A stretch of DNA of 64,000 nucleotides from Paracyclopina nana (Eukaryota; Arthropoda; Copepoda; Cyclopoida; Cyclopettidae): the NCBI GenBank assembly GCA_019096065.1, contig JAGUCH010000002.1, forward strand, positions 4,104,501 to 4,168,500. The letters are read 5' to 3'. The notes below the pieces were generated by a model. That model did not search any database and was not told the origin of the DNA. It worked only from the letters and a program-made list of their open reading frames with translations. Positions 48,804 to 61,700 of this stretch are shown in pieces (positions within the stretch are counted from its first letter, which is position 1; every line of letters begins with the position of its first letter). Position numbers and translations under genes: made by a program.

Positions 48804-51521
48804 ATGGCTATGGTCAGAACCGACAGTGGGAAGGCTCAACGAACTGGTAGCCTCAAGTCTTTTGAACAAGGTAAGCAGCCAGATGACATTTAAATTATAA
48901 AGTTTCTACGACTGGTTTAATGAGAACGTGGGAATTTTGTTGTGGGACGACTCATAAATTCAGAGAAATAACCTAAAAAATGTTGAAGCGTTTCAATATT
49001 GTGAAATGTCTGAAGGAGAATTTTCCTCATTATGGCAAAATGTGGGATTCTTCCAGTATCAACTTGTAAGGACCAGTTTCGATGAAATAGCCATTACATT
49101 TTATACTTTCGACTGAAATGGCAAGCTATGAACCAACTTATTACTGTCTCCTTACCCCAGCAACAAGGAAAGTTGCATTCGTTTTGATCTCCCTACCCAA
49201 ATAATAATACCTGAAAGCATCATTTCTGAGCTCACAAATTTTTGCCATAGATCCCCAACTAAATGACATGAATGAACTTTCCCTTGTCAATTATGGCAGG
49301 GACAAGCTTGACAGGAATCCAAAAGACCTCTAAAACCTTTCCAAGGCCTCGAAAACCGAGAGCGGAAAAGTTGAACAAACTGCTATACCACGACGTGAAA
49401 ATTGATATTATTTTGCTCAACTTTGCAGCCGCGGGTGCGACGAAAAACCTTCGGCGATTTGGACAGAGCATCAAGCGCGTTGTGAGAGAAGTCAAAGAGG
49501 ACAGTGGCAGTAAGTAATTTCATTGCAGATTTTGAAACATTGCCATGATGCTTTTTTTATTGAGATAACATAGTTCAGCATATAAAGGTACTGCAACAAA
49601 TCGGATTTCTTATTGTCACACACACACAATACGAAATGGATCAGAACAAAAGCTGCTTGGGATATGCTACGTATAGTGACTGTCTTTTGTGCGCAAAAAC
49701 AATAGATAATTGAAAAGATCTACCTACCTATGTTTTTCGAGTTGATGCGGTCAGTATAGGGACCCGCTCACAAATAATGGCATGTCAATCCAAAGTCGCA
49801 ACAAATTAAAAACTTTCTGATTGGTTTTTCCTATAATGAGTTTATTGCTGAATTCCGTCTTTTTCCAGCATCTGAGCCTCGTGATGTGCTAGTTGATCGG
49901 CACAATCGATTATCAGCTGCCATTCGAATCCTTAATGAGGCTTATCAGGTGAGAAAAAGGTCGGAAATCATATACCCGAGGTAGCCCCCATACTTGCTGT
50001 AAAAGTAGATTTGCGAAAACTTTTGCCTCTCGTTTCTCTTTACGGATAAATAGAGCGTTTCTTATTTACTTGACCAATTTCTAATACATTTAAAAAAAGT
50101 ATTTTTGATCTCAGGAGAACCGGAGAATTGGAAAGTTAGAAATACCAATTATCATTTCAGATATCATTATCCACTTTGGTCACACTTCACAACAAGTATC
50201 TACAGTCGAAGGATGTGAAAAATGTGCTGAGTCGATACTCTCTGATGAGAGAAATGATAAAAGTAAGCAAGATCAACATTTTCCTCCTGAACTATTCAAC
50301 AAGTCTGCACGCAACTGACAAAAAGTCACGAAAATGCCTCTGCCGCTGTATTTTCGCCTTTTCGTCTTAATTATTTATGCCATTCCAGCTCTAAATAGAA
50401 GCACTGCACACCTCGTGCTAAGAAAAATAAGAAAAATCCGTTTGATGCCTTCTCCCCTCTAATTCCTTTTCTCATTAAGCTTGGCTTTTCAAAAGGATCC
50501 AATAACAGCCTTCAAAAGATTTACTACCACTACTTTGAGGCAAACCTTTCAAGCGCTTGCAGAACAACAATCTTGTATGAAATCTATTTTGCTTATTAGC
50601 AGTGCAAATTGATTAGAGTCATTTTTTTCAATGTCACTCTCGTGTCAAGGTAGACGTAAAGATTCAGGCCTAAATTCAATAATGTTACGTGCGCATGAAG
50701 AAGATTGACGCATCAGGAGGAGGAGAAATGAATTACTGCGCTACTGACTTCTTACATAATAAAATTTCAATTTCGGCTACTATTTTTAGGAGGCTGTCAA
50801 AATAGACTCCACGTGGTGGGCTCTGGTGGAAATTCCACAGCAAAATCGTGCTGAAAACTTTGCGTCCTACATCTTGAGAGTGTGCAACACCATTGACTCT
50901 GTCAGAATTCCTCTGACTTCGGAGGCCAATTCATTCAGAGAATCGGAAAAAGATAAGGATACAAGAGTGGAAAAAGTGAATGGTAAAATATTATTGCTTC
51001 CTCGCGCTCATTCAATTTCCGATATAGAAGTCTTGCCTGAAGTGGCGTGGAAAATAGCTGATTTGTGCGAATTTGCTCTTTGCTTCAGAAATGACATCCA
51101 AGCAAGTGCAGGATGAAAACGAGGCAATGTCAAACACCATGTACAAGTTGTTGAAGAAATACCAAGCCATTCGTTCCATAGTGAAAACTCTCCATGTAAG
51201 TAAACTGCGACGGACCACTTTCGTGTGAAAATCGTACTATGTCACGTACAATTATATTCGTGTATATTCGTGTGACTTCATAATTAACTAGTTAGGCTTG
51301 ATACCAGTGCAGTGCAGTGGGAAGAAAAGGATTCATTAGTGAGATTTATGGGGCCTCAGTGGTTTTGAAGGCAATTTAACTTGTTTCAGGGTAATTACGA
51401 GGCCAGCAAGTTTTACCCCATGTTTCCTCGCTACACGATGCTCAAAGAAATGATCAAAGATGTCACGCACCATCCAGATTACATGGAGCACCGCCATGAA
51501 TCCAGAGTTCAGCCGGATTAA
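48804..51521 (+). CDS. Unrecognised helical protein, 296 residues
   Basis: Exons 48804-48870, 49300-49509, 49869-49948, 50161-50262, 50790-50982, 51089-51195 and 51390-51521 form a consistent chain. The start region MAMVRTDSGKAQRTGSLKSF is basic; then comes LYHDVKIDIILLNFAAAG, several amphipathic helices (RHNRLSAAIRILNEAY, LVTLHNKYLQSKDVKN), a Trp pair (IDSTWWALVEIP), and near the end YKLLKKYQAIRSIVKTLH and FYPMFPRYTMLKEMIKDV followed by HHPDYMEHRHE. No signal peptide or membrane helix. The acceptor at 49299 was chosen because it alone keeps the frame open. It may be a coiled-coil or cytoskeletal protein, but I cannot name it. AATAAA at about 51721 is a likely 3' end. Confidence 0.6.
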
Positions 51522-52231
51522 ATCCATATCACAACAAACTTTGCTTAAATCGAAGAAAACCTAATTAATGAAGAATGGCAGAACAACCACAGAATTATGG
51601 GCCTGCTTCGCTTTTCTTTCGTTGCACTATTAGAGCGCGCGCGCGCTTAACACAGTGTTCCATTTTACTATATGGTACGAAAAAACTATAATATTGGTGT
51701 GTGTACTTCTCCCTTAGTTCCAATAAAACGATGACGAAAATCTGTGAAACCATCACATATTGCTTGGTAACTCTCCAGACGAAAGCAGAGAGAGAGAGAG
51801 AGAGAGAGAGAGCTAGCTGTTGAGTCCGTAGGGAATTTCTCAAGCCGGCTTCCGGATGGCTGATGGTCAGCAAGTTTGAAGTGGAGGCTTTGACAAAGTT
51901 CTCATAATTTCATCCAACCACAAATATAAAATTGAGTGAGTGATGGGCAACGACGATACTTTATTAGTTGCTGTATATGGGATTATTATGGTAATTAGTG
52001 ATTTCCAGGGTGTCCTACCAAAAGCGGAGTATACTGCAGGCTTCACATATCGAGCTCCGAGTCGAGCTGGGTCTGTCAATAATACAATTGATCTGGGTAC
52101 ATGACAGCTCAATACGGTACTTGATTTTCTTGCCTTATAACTATAGGCTCGTTACACATGAAAGCTTTTAAATTACTCCGCTGTTAGTAGCACAATCTGT
52201 ATTATAAGCATTCACACCTGCTACAAGCTAG
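51522..52231. other. Convergent 3' spacer with GC and GA runs
   Basis: Contains a short GCGCGCGCGC run near 51637 and a GA microsatellite (listed separately). A minus-strand AATAAA near 51959-51964 is a plausible poly(A) signal for the gene that stops at 52232. Confidence 0.5.
51787..51812 (+). repeat. GA dinucleotide microsatellite
   Basis: Thirteen AG units in a row, followed by CTAGCT. Confidence 0.9.
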
Positions 52232-55200
52232 CTAACGCTCTGCACTATTGCTGCTCTCATCCTCTCCACCTTCCTCTTGATTTTTGCCAAGACTTTCCTC
52301 TTCAGCTGATTCCAAAATGGGCTGGATGTACTTCTTCTGCGGAGATCCTGGCAAACTCATATTGTTGGTAGGAGGAGGAGCCACGTCATTCTGGACCACA
52401 GATGGAATCTCCAGATAGTGGCCATCCCTCCCATTGTAATGAACGTGGTGAGGCTGAGGAGACTGGTTATCCTCGTCCCGATCCACTTCGATGTCACTTT
52501 CTGAGCATGCCATGAAAAAAAGCGTCACACTCTCTAGTTTCCTTTAATCCGTAACTTACCTAATCCTCCGCCATTGATGTCTTTGTCAACTAATTTCCGC
52601 TCTAAAATGTTGACCTTTTCCTACGAGATAAAATTCAATTGGAATCAATTCTTCTTATATTCCTGAATGGCATGAACTATGTATAGTATGTGAATTCTCG
52701 AAGTCAGTCTTACATTGAATTGACAATTACAAGTCCTGCACTAATTTAAATCCAGCAGACCTACCTATTAAAATTAACTACTTTTTTTACAGCCAACTCC
52801 TGGGTGATTTCACCATTTTCTGCGCAAAACATATACTCCGAACGTCAGCATCATCATCGTAAATCATAAAGTTATTATAGTCCTCATTACCTGGTAGTTG
52901 GTGGTGACAGAGTCCAGCTTTTCTTGGTAGTTGGCAATGATTCTCTCCATTTCGTTGAGCTTCTCCTCCCGGGGATCGATCTGCGATATGCCACTGGCCA
53001 AACTGACCGCTCGGGCCAAAGGTGGCAGCCTTGGGACGTTCGAGGCTGACTTGGGATGGATGAGTCCCATTCCAGAGGGAGGTCTGGAGGCGTTCATGTT
53101 CATCAATTGGGTGCCAGGTCTGGACATCAGAAAGTCGTTGCTGCCATAGCCATACCTTTCGGCCTCAGCGTGCTCAATTACTTGGCCGAGGACCTCGTTC
53201 CACACGAAAATCTTCGAGTCCACGTACAGCTTGTCGTACTCCAAAAAGCAGGCCTTTTCTGGGTTGATTTTTTTTATCTGCAGCAGAAAAGCAATCATGG
53301 AAGCATGACGTAAGCGCAGACGAGAAAAAAAACCACGTCATAATTTACTTCTGTGGAGAGCATCATGATGTGAATTGAGACCATATATAAACTCACTTGA
53401 CGCATAAATTTCCTCAATTCTTGGCGACTTTCGCGGGTTCGCTTGCTCAAATCCTCGGTGACGATGACATTTGCTTTTTTGAGAACTTTAGCCAGCCTCA
53501 GAACAGTTTCGCGATCCTTGAACGTTTCGAACGTGACGAGAACAGGGCGACAGCCTCTGACCTCTGGCCCAGTGTGCACTCGGTTAGCTTTCAAAAGGGG
53601 AATTTCCCTTCGGATGCTCAAATTGTCTCTTAATATGGTTGCAATTCGCGTACGCAGGCTTTCACTCGTCTCGGGGTGCTTCGTGGTGATTCCATACAGT
53701 ATTAAATTATTCTTCTTGTTTTGCTCAAATTCATACATCTTTTCCTGCAAGAGCACAATCAGCAGTATATTAATGCATTCTTCGTGGCTGAAGGGATCTT
53801 TATGTTTTTGGTTGTTTAAGAGCAGCCAACATGCCAAATTTCAGCATGCAACTCAGGTTTGTACGAAAGGCAATTCATCTACTGTATTTTTGCGTGTACG
53901 AATGTGTGCTTGAATGTAAAGAGGAAGAAATAATAAGTTTCAGCCCAAAAATAAATCGAAAGACGACTTGATTCCAATGAAAGCATAACAGTTGACAACA
54001 CGAAAGCCTAAAAATGGAATTGGTTGCTCCTTGAGATTATGCAGCAAAGGGCGAGATGCTGGTACATGCCCCAACAAGTGAAAATTGAAAGTGACCGCCT
54101 CGCATTTCATGGTCAAAGGTTATGATAAAAGTGACAGCTTTGAGGCTGAGACCTAGCCATTACTTTTGTCATGCATACAGCACTTTTCATGCATGGTATC
54201 AGTTTAGCAAAAGCCATAATCGTGCACGACGAGAACATGGGACACAGTTAAAAAGCCATCGAGCAAAAAATACCGCGAAGCTGCTGCAAACAAATGCCTA
54301 GCTCCCGGACATCAAACTGAAAAAACAAAAAGAAGGACGAATTTGTTTCATGCAATTTCAGTTGTGCTTCAGCATATTTCTCCCAATTGAATGGCGATGT
54401 TACCTGAACCTCATCCAGCATCATATTCATGGTCTCCAGCCTTTCCCTCATGCGGGCAAATTCAACGTCCATGTCGACAAACTTGGCCTTGTATTCACGT
54501 CGTTGCTCCTTTGTAGTAGAGACCAAGGCCTGAATTTTGCCTGCAAATCATGAAACAAGGCCACATAAGTCACAGCACCAAGGCCAAGAAGAAGGCATAG
54601 TAAAAAGTAGTAACCTTGAAAATGCAAAGCCTTCTATGGCATGCAGTAACTGAAGAATGACATGTCCCTTCACTGTCTTTCACTGCAATATGCCATATAA
54701 GACGAAATAATCATTTTCAATTAGTCAGGCAATAACGAGTTACCTCCGTTAATAATATGAAGAGACAGCAAAAATAGATTTTCCTCCTTTATCTCATTAG
54801 TTGAAAAATTTCTCGCGAAATGGGAACGAGTCAAAAATATCACAACAATGCAGCTCAAATTAAGCTTATTACCTGTGCTCATTCTATTCTGCCCTACAAC
54901 GACTGGAAAGGCTCAACAAGGCTCGATAATGGACAATGCCATGCTAATCCAGTCCAGTGTGATGCATCAAATAAAGAGTCAAGCTCAACTACGTCAACCT
55001 CCGAACCTAACTTTCATTCGCTCCATTTTGGACAATGGCAATGGCGATAGAAATAATATGACAGCCTCGATGGATCACAAATCAAAGCCAGTGAAGAGAA
55101 TCAACTATGTGGCTTGCCTCCTTTTTACTATACCAATCATCCTTGGCGTGATCATCGTTGGAATTTTAGTGTGGCTTTTCTGGCTCATACTAAGGCCCTG

Positions 55201-56503
55201 CACTTGCAGAGCCAAAGTTCCTTGCTTACCTTGAGACTCGATTTTGATGTCCTTCACACGCTGTTCCAACGAACTGTAGAATCCCTGCAATTGAAATAGT
55301 ATGAAACATTGTCAATTATCCAAAAGGAAATTGAACTCGCCTTCAAATTTTCGGCATCATTCAAAACATCCTGGACGTTTCCCTCACTTTGCGACTTGAA
55401 CTTTTTCACTTGGGTCTCGACGTCGTGAATCTTCTTGCCCGAGCTCTCCGTGGCCTCGTTGACCTCGGATTGGAACTGGTCGAAATTCGTCTTGAACTCG
55501 TCGATTTTCGACTCTGCCGCGAGAAACTTTTGAGCCAACTCTTCGGCCAGCTCCTTGAGTTTACTGTCAAGCTCTTCATTTTTGTCGTTTTCTTTCAGCT
55601 TGGCCAGATCGGAAGTCACTTGGCTCAATTGAGCAGTTAAGGTATCCAACTTTTTGGCGTTTTCCTCCTTTTGACTGGCCAAGTCCTTTTCCAAACCTTA
55701 CGTTCGCGAAAATACAAAATATTTAATTTATATTTACATTTCGTCGACACAATTTAAGGCGCAATAATGGCTTTTTACATTATTTTGGAACGCGAACAAT
55801 TTTCCTAATTCTTTGATTAGTTTGATGTTTGATTGAAAAATATTACGGTTTTCTCGGAAAATTTCATTTTTGTGCTCCTAAGGGGAATCCTAGAAAGTAT
55901 CTGGACATTAATGAAAGAGATTGACATCAAATTCGATTTAAAGATGAAAACCGGAATGAAGGGCTGAGCAACAATTTGTCGGCCAATAAAAACCCCTATT
56001 TCTCGGAACTGCCTTTTGAAATACTGAAAGTTTTTAGTTAAATCCTGGCCAATAATCGTAATGGAACCTTTTTAGAGATTCTTAAAAATAAAATCGTTTT
56101 ATAACTTTCATCGTTTAACCATGACGTTGGTTCAGGATGACCTTTTTTCTTATTCCGAGCATTAATTCGATCCTTCCAATTCAAGTCGACAACATTTCTG
56201 TTCACTGGTTACGTTGTTCATTGTTCATCTCTAACTTTAAACTGGCCACTTAGTCGAAAACTTAGAAAAAAATCAGTAAGTTACAAAGTACAGGTGAATG
56301 GGATTAATTTTAGATTGTATTGCGGCTTCATTATTACCTTGTATTTTTTCTTCATAGCTTTGCACTGTGGTTTCCAACTCAGCAATTTTTTGCTCTGGTG
56401 TGGGACCTTCTGGTGCCTTGGCGGGTGCACCCTTTTTAGGTCCTGGATTCAGCTCCACATCTCCTGACAAAACTAGAAGAGTTTGTGCCAAGCTCCAAGT
56501 CAT
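52232..56503 (-). CDS. Spliced 2A-led coiled-coil / LINE ORF1-like protein
   Basis: Exons 56503-56338, 55696-55341, 55284-55230, 54540-54404, 53744-53397, 53277-52891, 52835-52782 (least certain), 52620-52560 and 52500-52232 give 610 residues. Residues 1-22 end in SGDVELNPGP, a full 2A ribosome-skipping motif. Residues about 45-235 are Lys/Glu-rich coiled coil (EELDSKLKELAEELAQKFL). The next two exons resemble LINE-1 ORF1 (Transposase_22) proteins: NKKNNLILYGI, GCRPVLVTFETFKDRETVL, ANVIVTEDLSKRTRESRQEL, then YDKLYVDSKIFVWNEV, i.e. the RNA-binding RRM plus C-terminal domain order. A Ser/Pro-rich and acidic tail follows. Intron 55340-55285 has a GC donor. The many introns and lack of a linked endonuclease/reverse transcriptase argue for a host gene derived from a retroelement rather than a live element. 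No function can be assigned. Confidence 0.65.
54248..54316 (-). CDS. Alternative terminal exon of the 2A/ORF1-like gene
   Basis: A good acceptor (GTTTTTTCAG) opens a frame FDVRELGICLQQLRGIF that runs to TAA at 54248, in the same phase (0) as the preceding exon. Using it would truncate the protein right after the coiled coil, before the ORF1-like part. Confidence 0.4.
   Translation of the reverse strand, partial: FDVRELGICLQQLRGIFCSMAF
54848..55234 (+). CDS. Nested small type I membrane protein ORF
   Basis: A single open frame of 128 codons lies on the plus strand inside an intron (55229-54541) of the minus-strand 2A gene; its last five bases overlap the neighbouring exon. It begins with a classic signal peptide (MQLKLSLLPVLILFCPTTTG), has two NxT/S sites (NLT, NMT), a membrane helix (LFTIPIILGVIIVGILVWLF) and a Cys-rich tail CTCRAKVPCLP. 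The ordered signal-helix-tail layout is unlikely by chance, but there is no splice or homology support. Confidence 0.5.
   Translation: MQLKLSLLPVLILFCPTTTGKAQQGSIMDNAMLIQSSVMHQIKSQAQLRQPPNLTFIRSILDNGNGDRNNMTASMDHKSKPVKRINYVACLLFTIPIILGVIIVGILVWLFWLILRPCTCRAKVPCLP
56438..56467 (-). other. 2A-type translational recoding motif
   Basis: Codons 13-22 read SGDVELNPGP, preceded by TLLVL. The D-V-E-x-N-P-G-P core with the hydrophobic LL stretch before it is the known consensus at which ribosomes skip the last Gly-Pro bond, releasing the upstream peptide and continuing from Pro. Here the upstream product would be a 21-residue leader (MTWSLAQTLLVL...). Confidence 0.8.
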
Positions 56504-58763
56504 CTTTGTGGCAGTTTGAAGTACTTTTCAGCTCATTCTCTTGAGAGGACTGAAAGCACAGAACAAAACGGTAAGTGCTACAACAAATGCTTTTATAATG
56601 CTTTATTGTCGTGATTGGGAACAAATATCCGACTAGACAAAAATAGCAGACAATTGCTCGACTCCAACATGCTAGCTTTAAGATGAATAGAAGAAGGCCT
56701 CCTTTTTCGTCGACGCTACAGAGCATAATTTTCCAGCAAATTCATGGTGCTGCTGTTGGAACTTTGGCCTAACTTCTATCATCTGTTGTAGCATTGCAAG
56801 AAGTGTATAATGGAATGAGAATGGCCACGACATGTTAAAACTTCTTCGGTTGTATCACTTTTTTAAAAAGTGTTTGCGGTAAGCAAAAATCAACTCGGAC
56901 AGTTCCAAAGTTAGTTTAGGCTAAGATGACCTTTAGTTGTAAGGTGTCTTCTGCTAACCAAATTAGACTCGTGTAACTTCATCCAACTAGAATTCCAAGC
57001 ATGTTTTACCGGTGTGTTAACTTGTTTTTGGCAAGACCTTCAATGGCCTTTTTGTCCCTCTTGTATAGCAATGCCTTGCTTTTGACCTTGACGGAAAAAC
57101 TGCATAATGCACCATCAAACTTTTTATTCCAAGTTGGAAAAAGGTGTCTGAGTGATCAAAGTGCATTCCCTTTTGATTTATAGCTGATGGTCTCGGGAAA
57201 AACAAGCCTTTCTCTAATCTAGGCCACAAAAACCTCTGCTTTCAAAGCCGTCCTAGAATTATCTCCATAAATTCGGATACCTAAATCTCTGCACAAGATT
57301 TAATACTTCATTCTTTGGGAATATCTGGCCAAACAAAAGAGGTGGACTGGTTTTATTAAAATAAAAAAACTAACAAATTATGGTTTGAGTGAGAAGGCCT
57401 TGTATTAATAACTTTCATGATTCAGATGGAAGTAACTTTCACCAAGAGGAATGAATGGCTCATAGGAATTATTTGCTACAAGCACAGTTGTTGACAGCAT
57501 TCGTGATGAAATGTTTGCTCAGCGTTTTCCTTCATTCCCGAAGTACACCGCAAATGCTTTATTTTACAGCTCCCTTTGTAATCAAACAAGTAGCTTAAGG
57601 ACTAATTATAGAAAATACTTACTACTTTTGCATAATAAACTGACGATTTTTATAATACAACAGAGCCATCGGCTTGAATGATGATGGAAATATGATGATA
57701 AAAAACAGGAAGTTGCTTAGCTTTTCTTGATAAGTTGAAGCTAGAAAGTGACTCCTAAATTGATGGCTTGATAATTTAATGGGCGAAATTTCTGCTTACC
57801 TCATCTACAATAGAAATCTTGACTGTGGCGAAGAGACAAGTTTTGCCCTAGCATTATTTTGCCAAGAGAGTCTTTCTGCGAAGACTTCTTTTGCGACAGT
57901 GAAGGTCATAACTGCTGTGCTAGAAAAGTAAGCATTTGTCAGCATGCACGTTGTGGAACTTCCATGGCCCCCTCATCCAATGGTACACTTGTATACCCTC
58001 GAGGTGCATGCCTTTTTACCGTCATTTCCCCTCTCAAAGCTAATTTTGGGCATGAAAAATCTCATTGACCAGAAAACAGCCATTTTAGTTAGGTTTTTAA
58101 GGTAGCATGATCTTTTGTATTTACTAATATGCCATGAGACTTATTAGAAAACAATCAATTTTGGCTCAAGTTTCATAAGCGCAATATTTTTTTCATGGAA
58201 CTAATATTAGTTTGAATTGGGATATTTTACGGTAAAGGGAGAGTAAAAAAGTCTTGTGCCACCAAGAGAGCTCTTGTCATGCAATAATGTCTCGAATTTT
58301 CGTACACTGCCATAGCTTTGGTTGGTGGGGCAATCTCTATTAAATTGCATAATAAGAGCCACCAACTACTAATTTGCCCTACTTTGTGACAAGCAAGGAG
58401 AAAGTGGATTCTCAAGAAAAAGTTACTCGGTGGTTGTTTGGTAACGCGCTAATATTTTTAAATAAATAGGAAAGCTGAAAATTGCAATGCCAAACATCAC
58501 CATTTTGTCACGCAACACTATCGAAATATATTTCTTTTCAGAATTCATGGCGTAACTTGAGTTTACTTTCTTTTTACGATCCTTACTAAAAAAGCTCTTT
58601 GACATCTGGTGCATAAAATGCGCCAGATTCGAAGCATGATTATTGCTGTCATGACGAAGCTACATTAGGCCTACTTGCTGCCATAACAATTAGCAATGAT
58701 AATAGTCAAGCCTAGTCATTCATACCATTCGCTTTATTATATAGCATGTTTCAAATAAAAAAG
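56504..58763. other. About 2.3 kb without recognised genes
   Basis: Non-coding as far as I can see. It should contain the promoter of the 2A gene at its left and the 3' UTR of the next gene at its right; a minus-strand AATAAA (TTTATT at about 58733) lies just beyond the stop at 58764. Confidence 0.5.
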
Positions 58764-61700
58764 TTAGGTTGACGAAATGAGACGGACATTAAAGAGAGCT
58801 GGAGATTCCACATGAGCTGTCAAAGCAGAACCTTGAGACTTTTTGCCAATTGAAATCCAAATTTTGTCATCCTTGCTCAGCTTCTCCAATGTTGACACTG
58901 AGGGTGAGGTCTGGACAACCATGCCTTGAGGGTCTTCTTTGTGGTACACTCCACTAAATCCGGCTCCAATGACTTTTTCTATATTGAAAAATTCTAAAGC
59001 TGTACCTCTATATTTTTTGATGATTTTTACCATCTTGGGCTCCCTTTTGTTTTTTATTGATGTTAATCCAAATCCTGGTCCCCTCATAAGACGTCAATGT
59101 GCCAGAAAAGGAGATTACGTAATAGCCATCAAAGGGAGCAGTGAACACTCCAGATTCCACCCAAGATTCCGCACTTTTCTGGGAAGCCTGACAGAAATTG
59201 TACCTCACAATTCCTGTCACATTTGAGGCAGAGTCCAGTGCACATGATATCAGTTGAGCATTTTTAGGCTCTGTCACCACTTCAATAAAGCCATGTGCCA
59301 CAGCAGACTCTTGAATATTGGAGCAGTCCCCTGCATTCAGGCTCAATCCTATTTCCAGGGGAAAGCTGGCAAAATCATCAACTTTCAAAGCATAGAATTG
59401 AAAGGCAGCTGGAAGTAATATGTTGGTGGATGTTTTTGGCTGATGCTGCTGATCAAACAGTAGTGATGCCTTCAGTGAAGCATCAGTGGATAGTCTGCCT
59501 GCTTGGACTGGCTGGAGGCTGAGAGACACTGAATCACAATCAGTACCAGCTAATATGGACCCAGTCACTGAAACCCTAAAAACACCTTCACCGCTCAAAG
59601 AAATTCCATTTGAGGCATTGTCAACTGAAATTGAGCTGTCATTTTCTCCAATACAATTTTTCACTGCTACTTCTCCTTTCACAACTCTCACAGCACATGT
59701 CAAAACTGAAAGAAAAAAGGTGCAATTAATAAGTTGAAAATGGGGCCTTTTTGGCTTTACCTGGAGTGGTTGGAGCTCTCTTGTGCCCATAGAATTTCAA
59801 TGGGTACCAATCAGAGTTTACCACTCCACCCAAGCCCTTGCCCTCAACTTCTAGATACACTGAGTCCCCTTTTTGTAAATAAATAGTGGCGTACAAGGCC
59901 CCAGAAGTTCCCACTTTTGCATCTCCATCTGCACTAGCTTCTGTTGTGGCTATGGCTACCTGAAAGCAGGTGTAAAGGGCATTTTACTTCTTCAAAAAAA
60001 CCGCTCTATGCAAAAACACGTATTACATTTCCTCTTTTGAGCCTCACAACCACTCCTTCATCTTGATCCGTTTTTAAAAGTGCATTGGCTGAGAAGTCAT
60101 AAATACCAGATTCAGGGGCAATAAACTCCCCTGATAGCTCTCTGAAAGCTCCACCAAGATTTATGGGGCATTCTTCATACTTGATTGTTGCTGCAAAAAA
60201 AGAAAGCCTGTAGATAATTCTTTTGAAAAAGAGGAGAAATAGTTGTTTACTAGGTTCATCATTTTGTGATATGATTCTTTTGTTTGAGCTGGATGTGCAA
60301 GCAAAAACTATGTCTCCCACTGATGAATTTGGGTGGCTTTCTATTGTTGTTTCAATATCACCTGCAAAGAAAAGCCAACTATTCACCATTTAGAGCATTT
60401 TAATGCGTTGCATGATTTGCCTGTATTGTCCTCCACTTGTGGATCCATTGCAGCCTCAACTAGGTCTTGAATATTATTATTGTGGCTTCCATAATCTAAA
60501 GTGTGATGTAAGTAAACAAAAATAACGATACATTACCAACCAAAGCTAGTCAAATTGACTTTAGAGTGCATTTGTGCGTTAGTATGTGAGCTGTGAAAAT
60601 TTGGAAAAGGAAAGCAGATAGTGTGCAGATTTTATTGTCGTAATGCCTGTGGTGGTGCTACATAAAGAAGCCAATTTTGTTCAACCAATATATATTGTTG
60701 TGGATAAGAAAAAAAGAAGCTGGAAAGTTGAGCAGGGAGAAAGTGAGTTTTTATGAAGACTTGCCATCCTGTGATTCCTCATCTGCAGACTCTGTAGTCT
60801 CTTCACCTGAAAGAGGTTTATTAAAAAAACATGAGACCATGGTCCTCTTCTTTTGTGCATTAGTGACTAACTTAAAAAATTCATCTGGTTTTGGGTGACT
60901 TCGGGGGTCTCCCTGTGCTTTCCAATAATACCGCTGCCAATTACTGATCCACCGCTGTAAGGGAACACTAAATGGACTGGTTGATTGAGGCCAATGTCTT
61001 TCTGAAATTAGAACTCGATTATCTTAGTAATTGTTGAGTTTGTGTGAATTCCTACTTCGTCAGTGGTTGGCTCAAGGCTTTTCTTGAAATTAATGGTAGT
61101 GAAGCCATCTTTCCTCTCTATGCTAGCTTCTAGGATATCCTGGGAGTCATCAGCTGCTGGTGAAGAATAGCCTGTAGCATAGTAATCCTTGACTATGCCG
61201 TTTCCTTCATCATCAAAATATCCTGCCACAATATCAGTTTCAGCCTATGAATAATTCAAGTATTGACACTGGATCCAACTTTGCTGTTATCATATTACCA
61301 TGACACTGTTTTCAGAGAAACCAATTGCTACCCAGTCTTTATCTTCAGCCTTTCCTGTGACTGTAACGTCTAGCATATTATTTGCCACAGTCCATTTTGC
61401 GATGTATTGACAGTCAGGCTCAAGGCATCCACTTGGATGCTTGAATTCATTTGTGGGACCTGACGCAGTGTCTGAAAAGATAACGACAGCATAACATTCA
61501 GTTTTCCTTTCTATTTGAGGCCCTTTTTTGAAATCTTACCAAAAAAGTTGACCATGACAAAGCCCCTGTTTTCTTTTCCATGATACTTGACCTCATCTGG
61601 TTTGTAGAATTCAGGAATCGAAGCTGTGCCCTTCTCAAGACCAGAGTCTGGTTTATGAGAATAACTGCCAATTGTTTGACCAACTGCCCAAATGACCATC

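Noticed and set aside
52864..53837. A live LINE retrotransposon, given the ORF1-like protein
   Set aside because: The coding region is broken by many phase-consistent introns and no endonuclease, reverse transcriptase, poly(A) tail or target-site duplication is seen nearby.
59038..59090. Plus-strand frame with DVNPNPGP, resembling a second 2A motif
   Set aside because: The conserved Glu is Asn, and the stretch is antisense to a well-supported C1q-like exon, so it is judged chance.
59705..60389. C1q-like part as a separate gene
   Set aside because: No start codon with a signal peptide is found upstream, and phases join it cleanly to the DOMON exons; kept as an alternative only.
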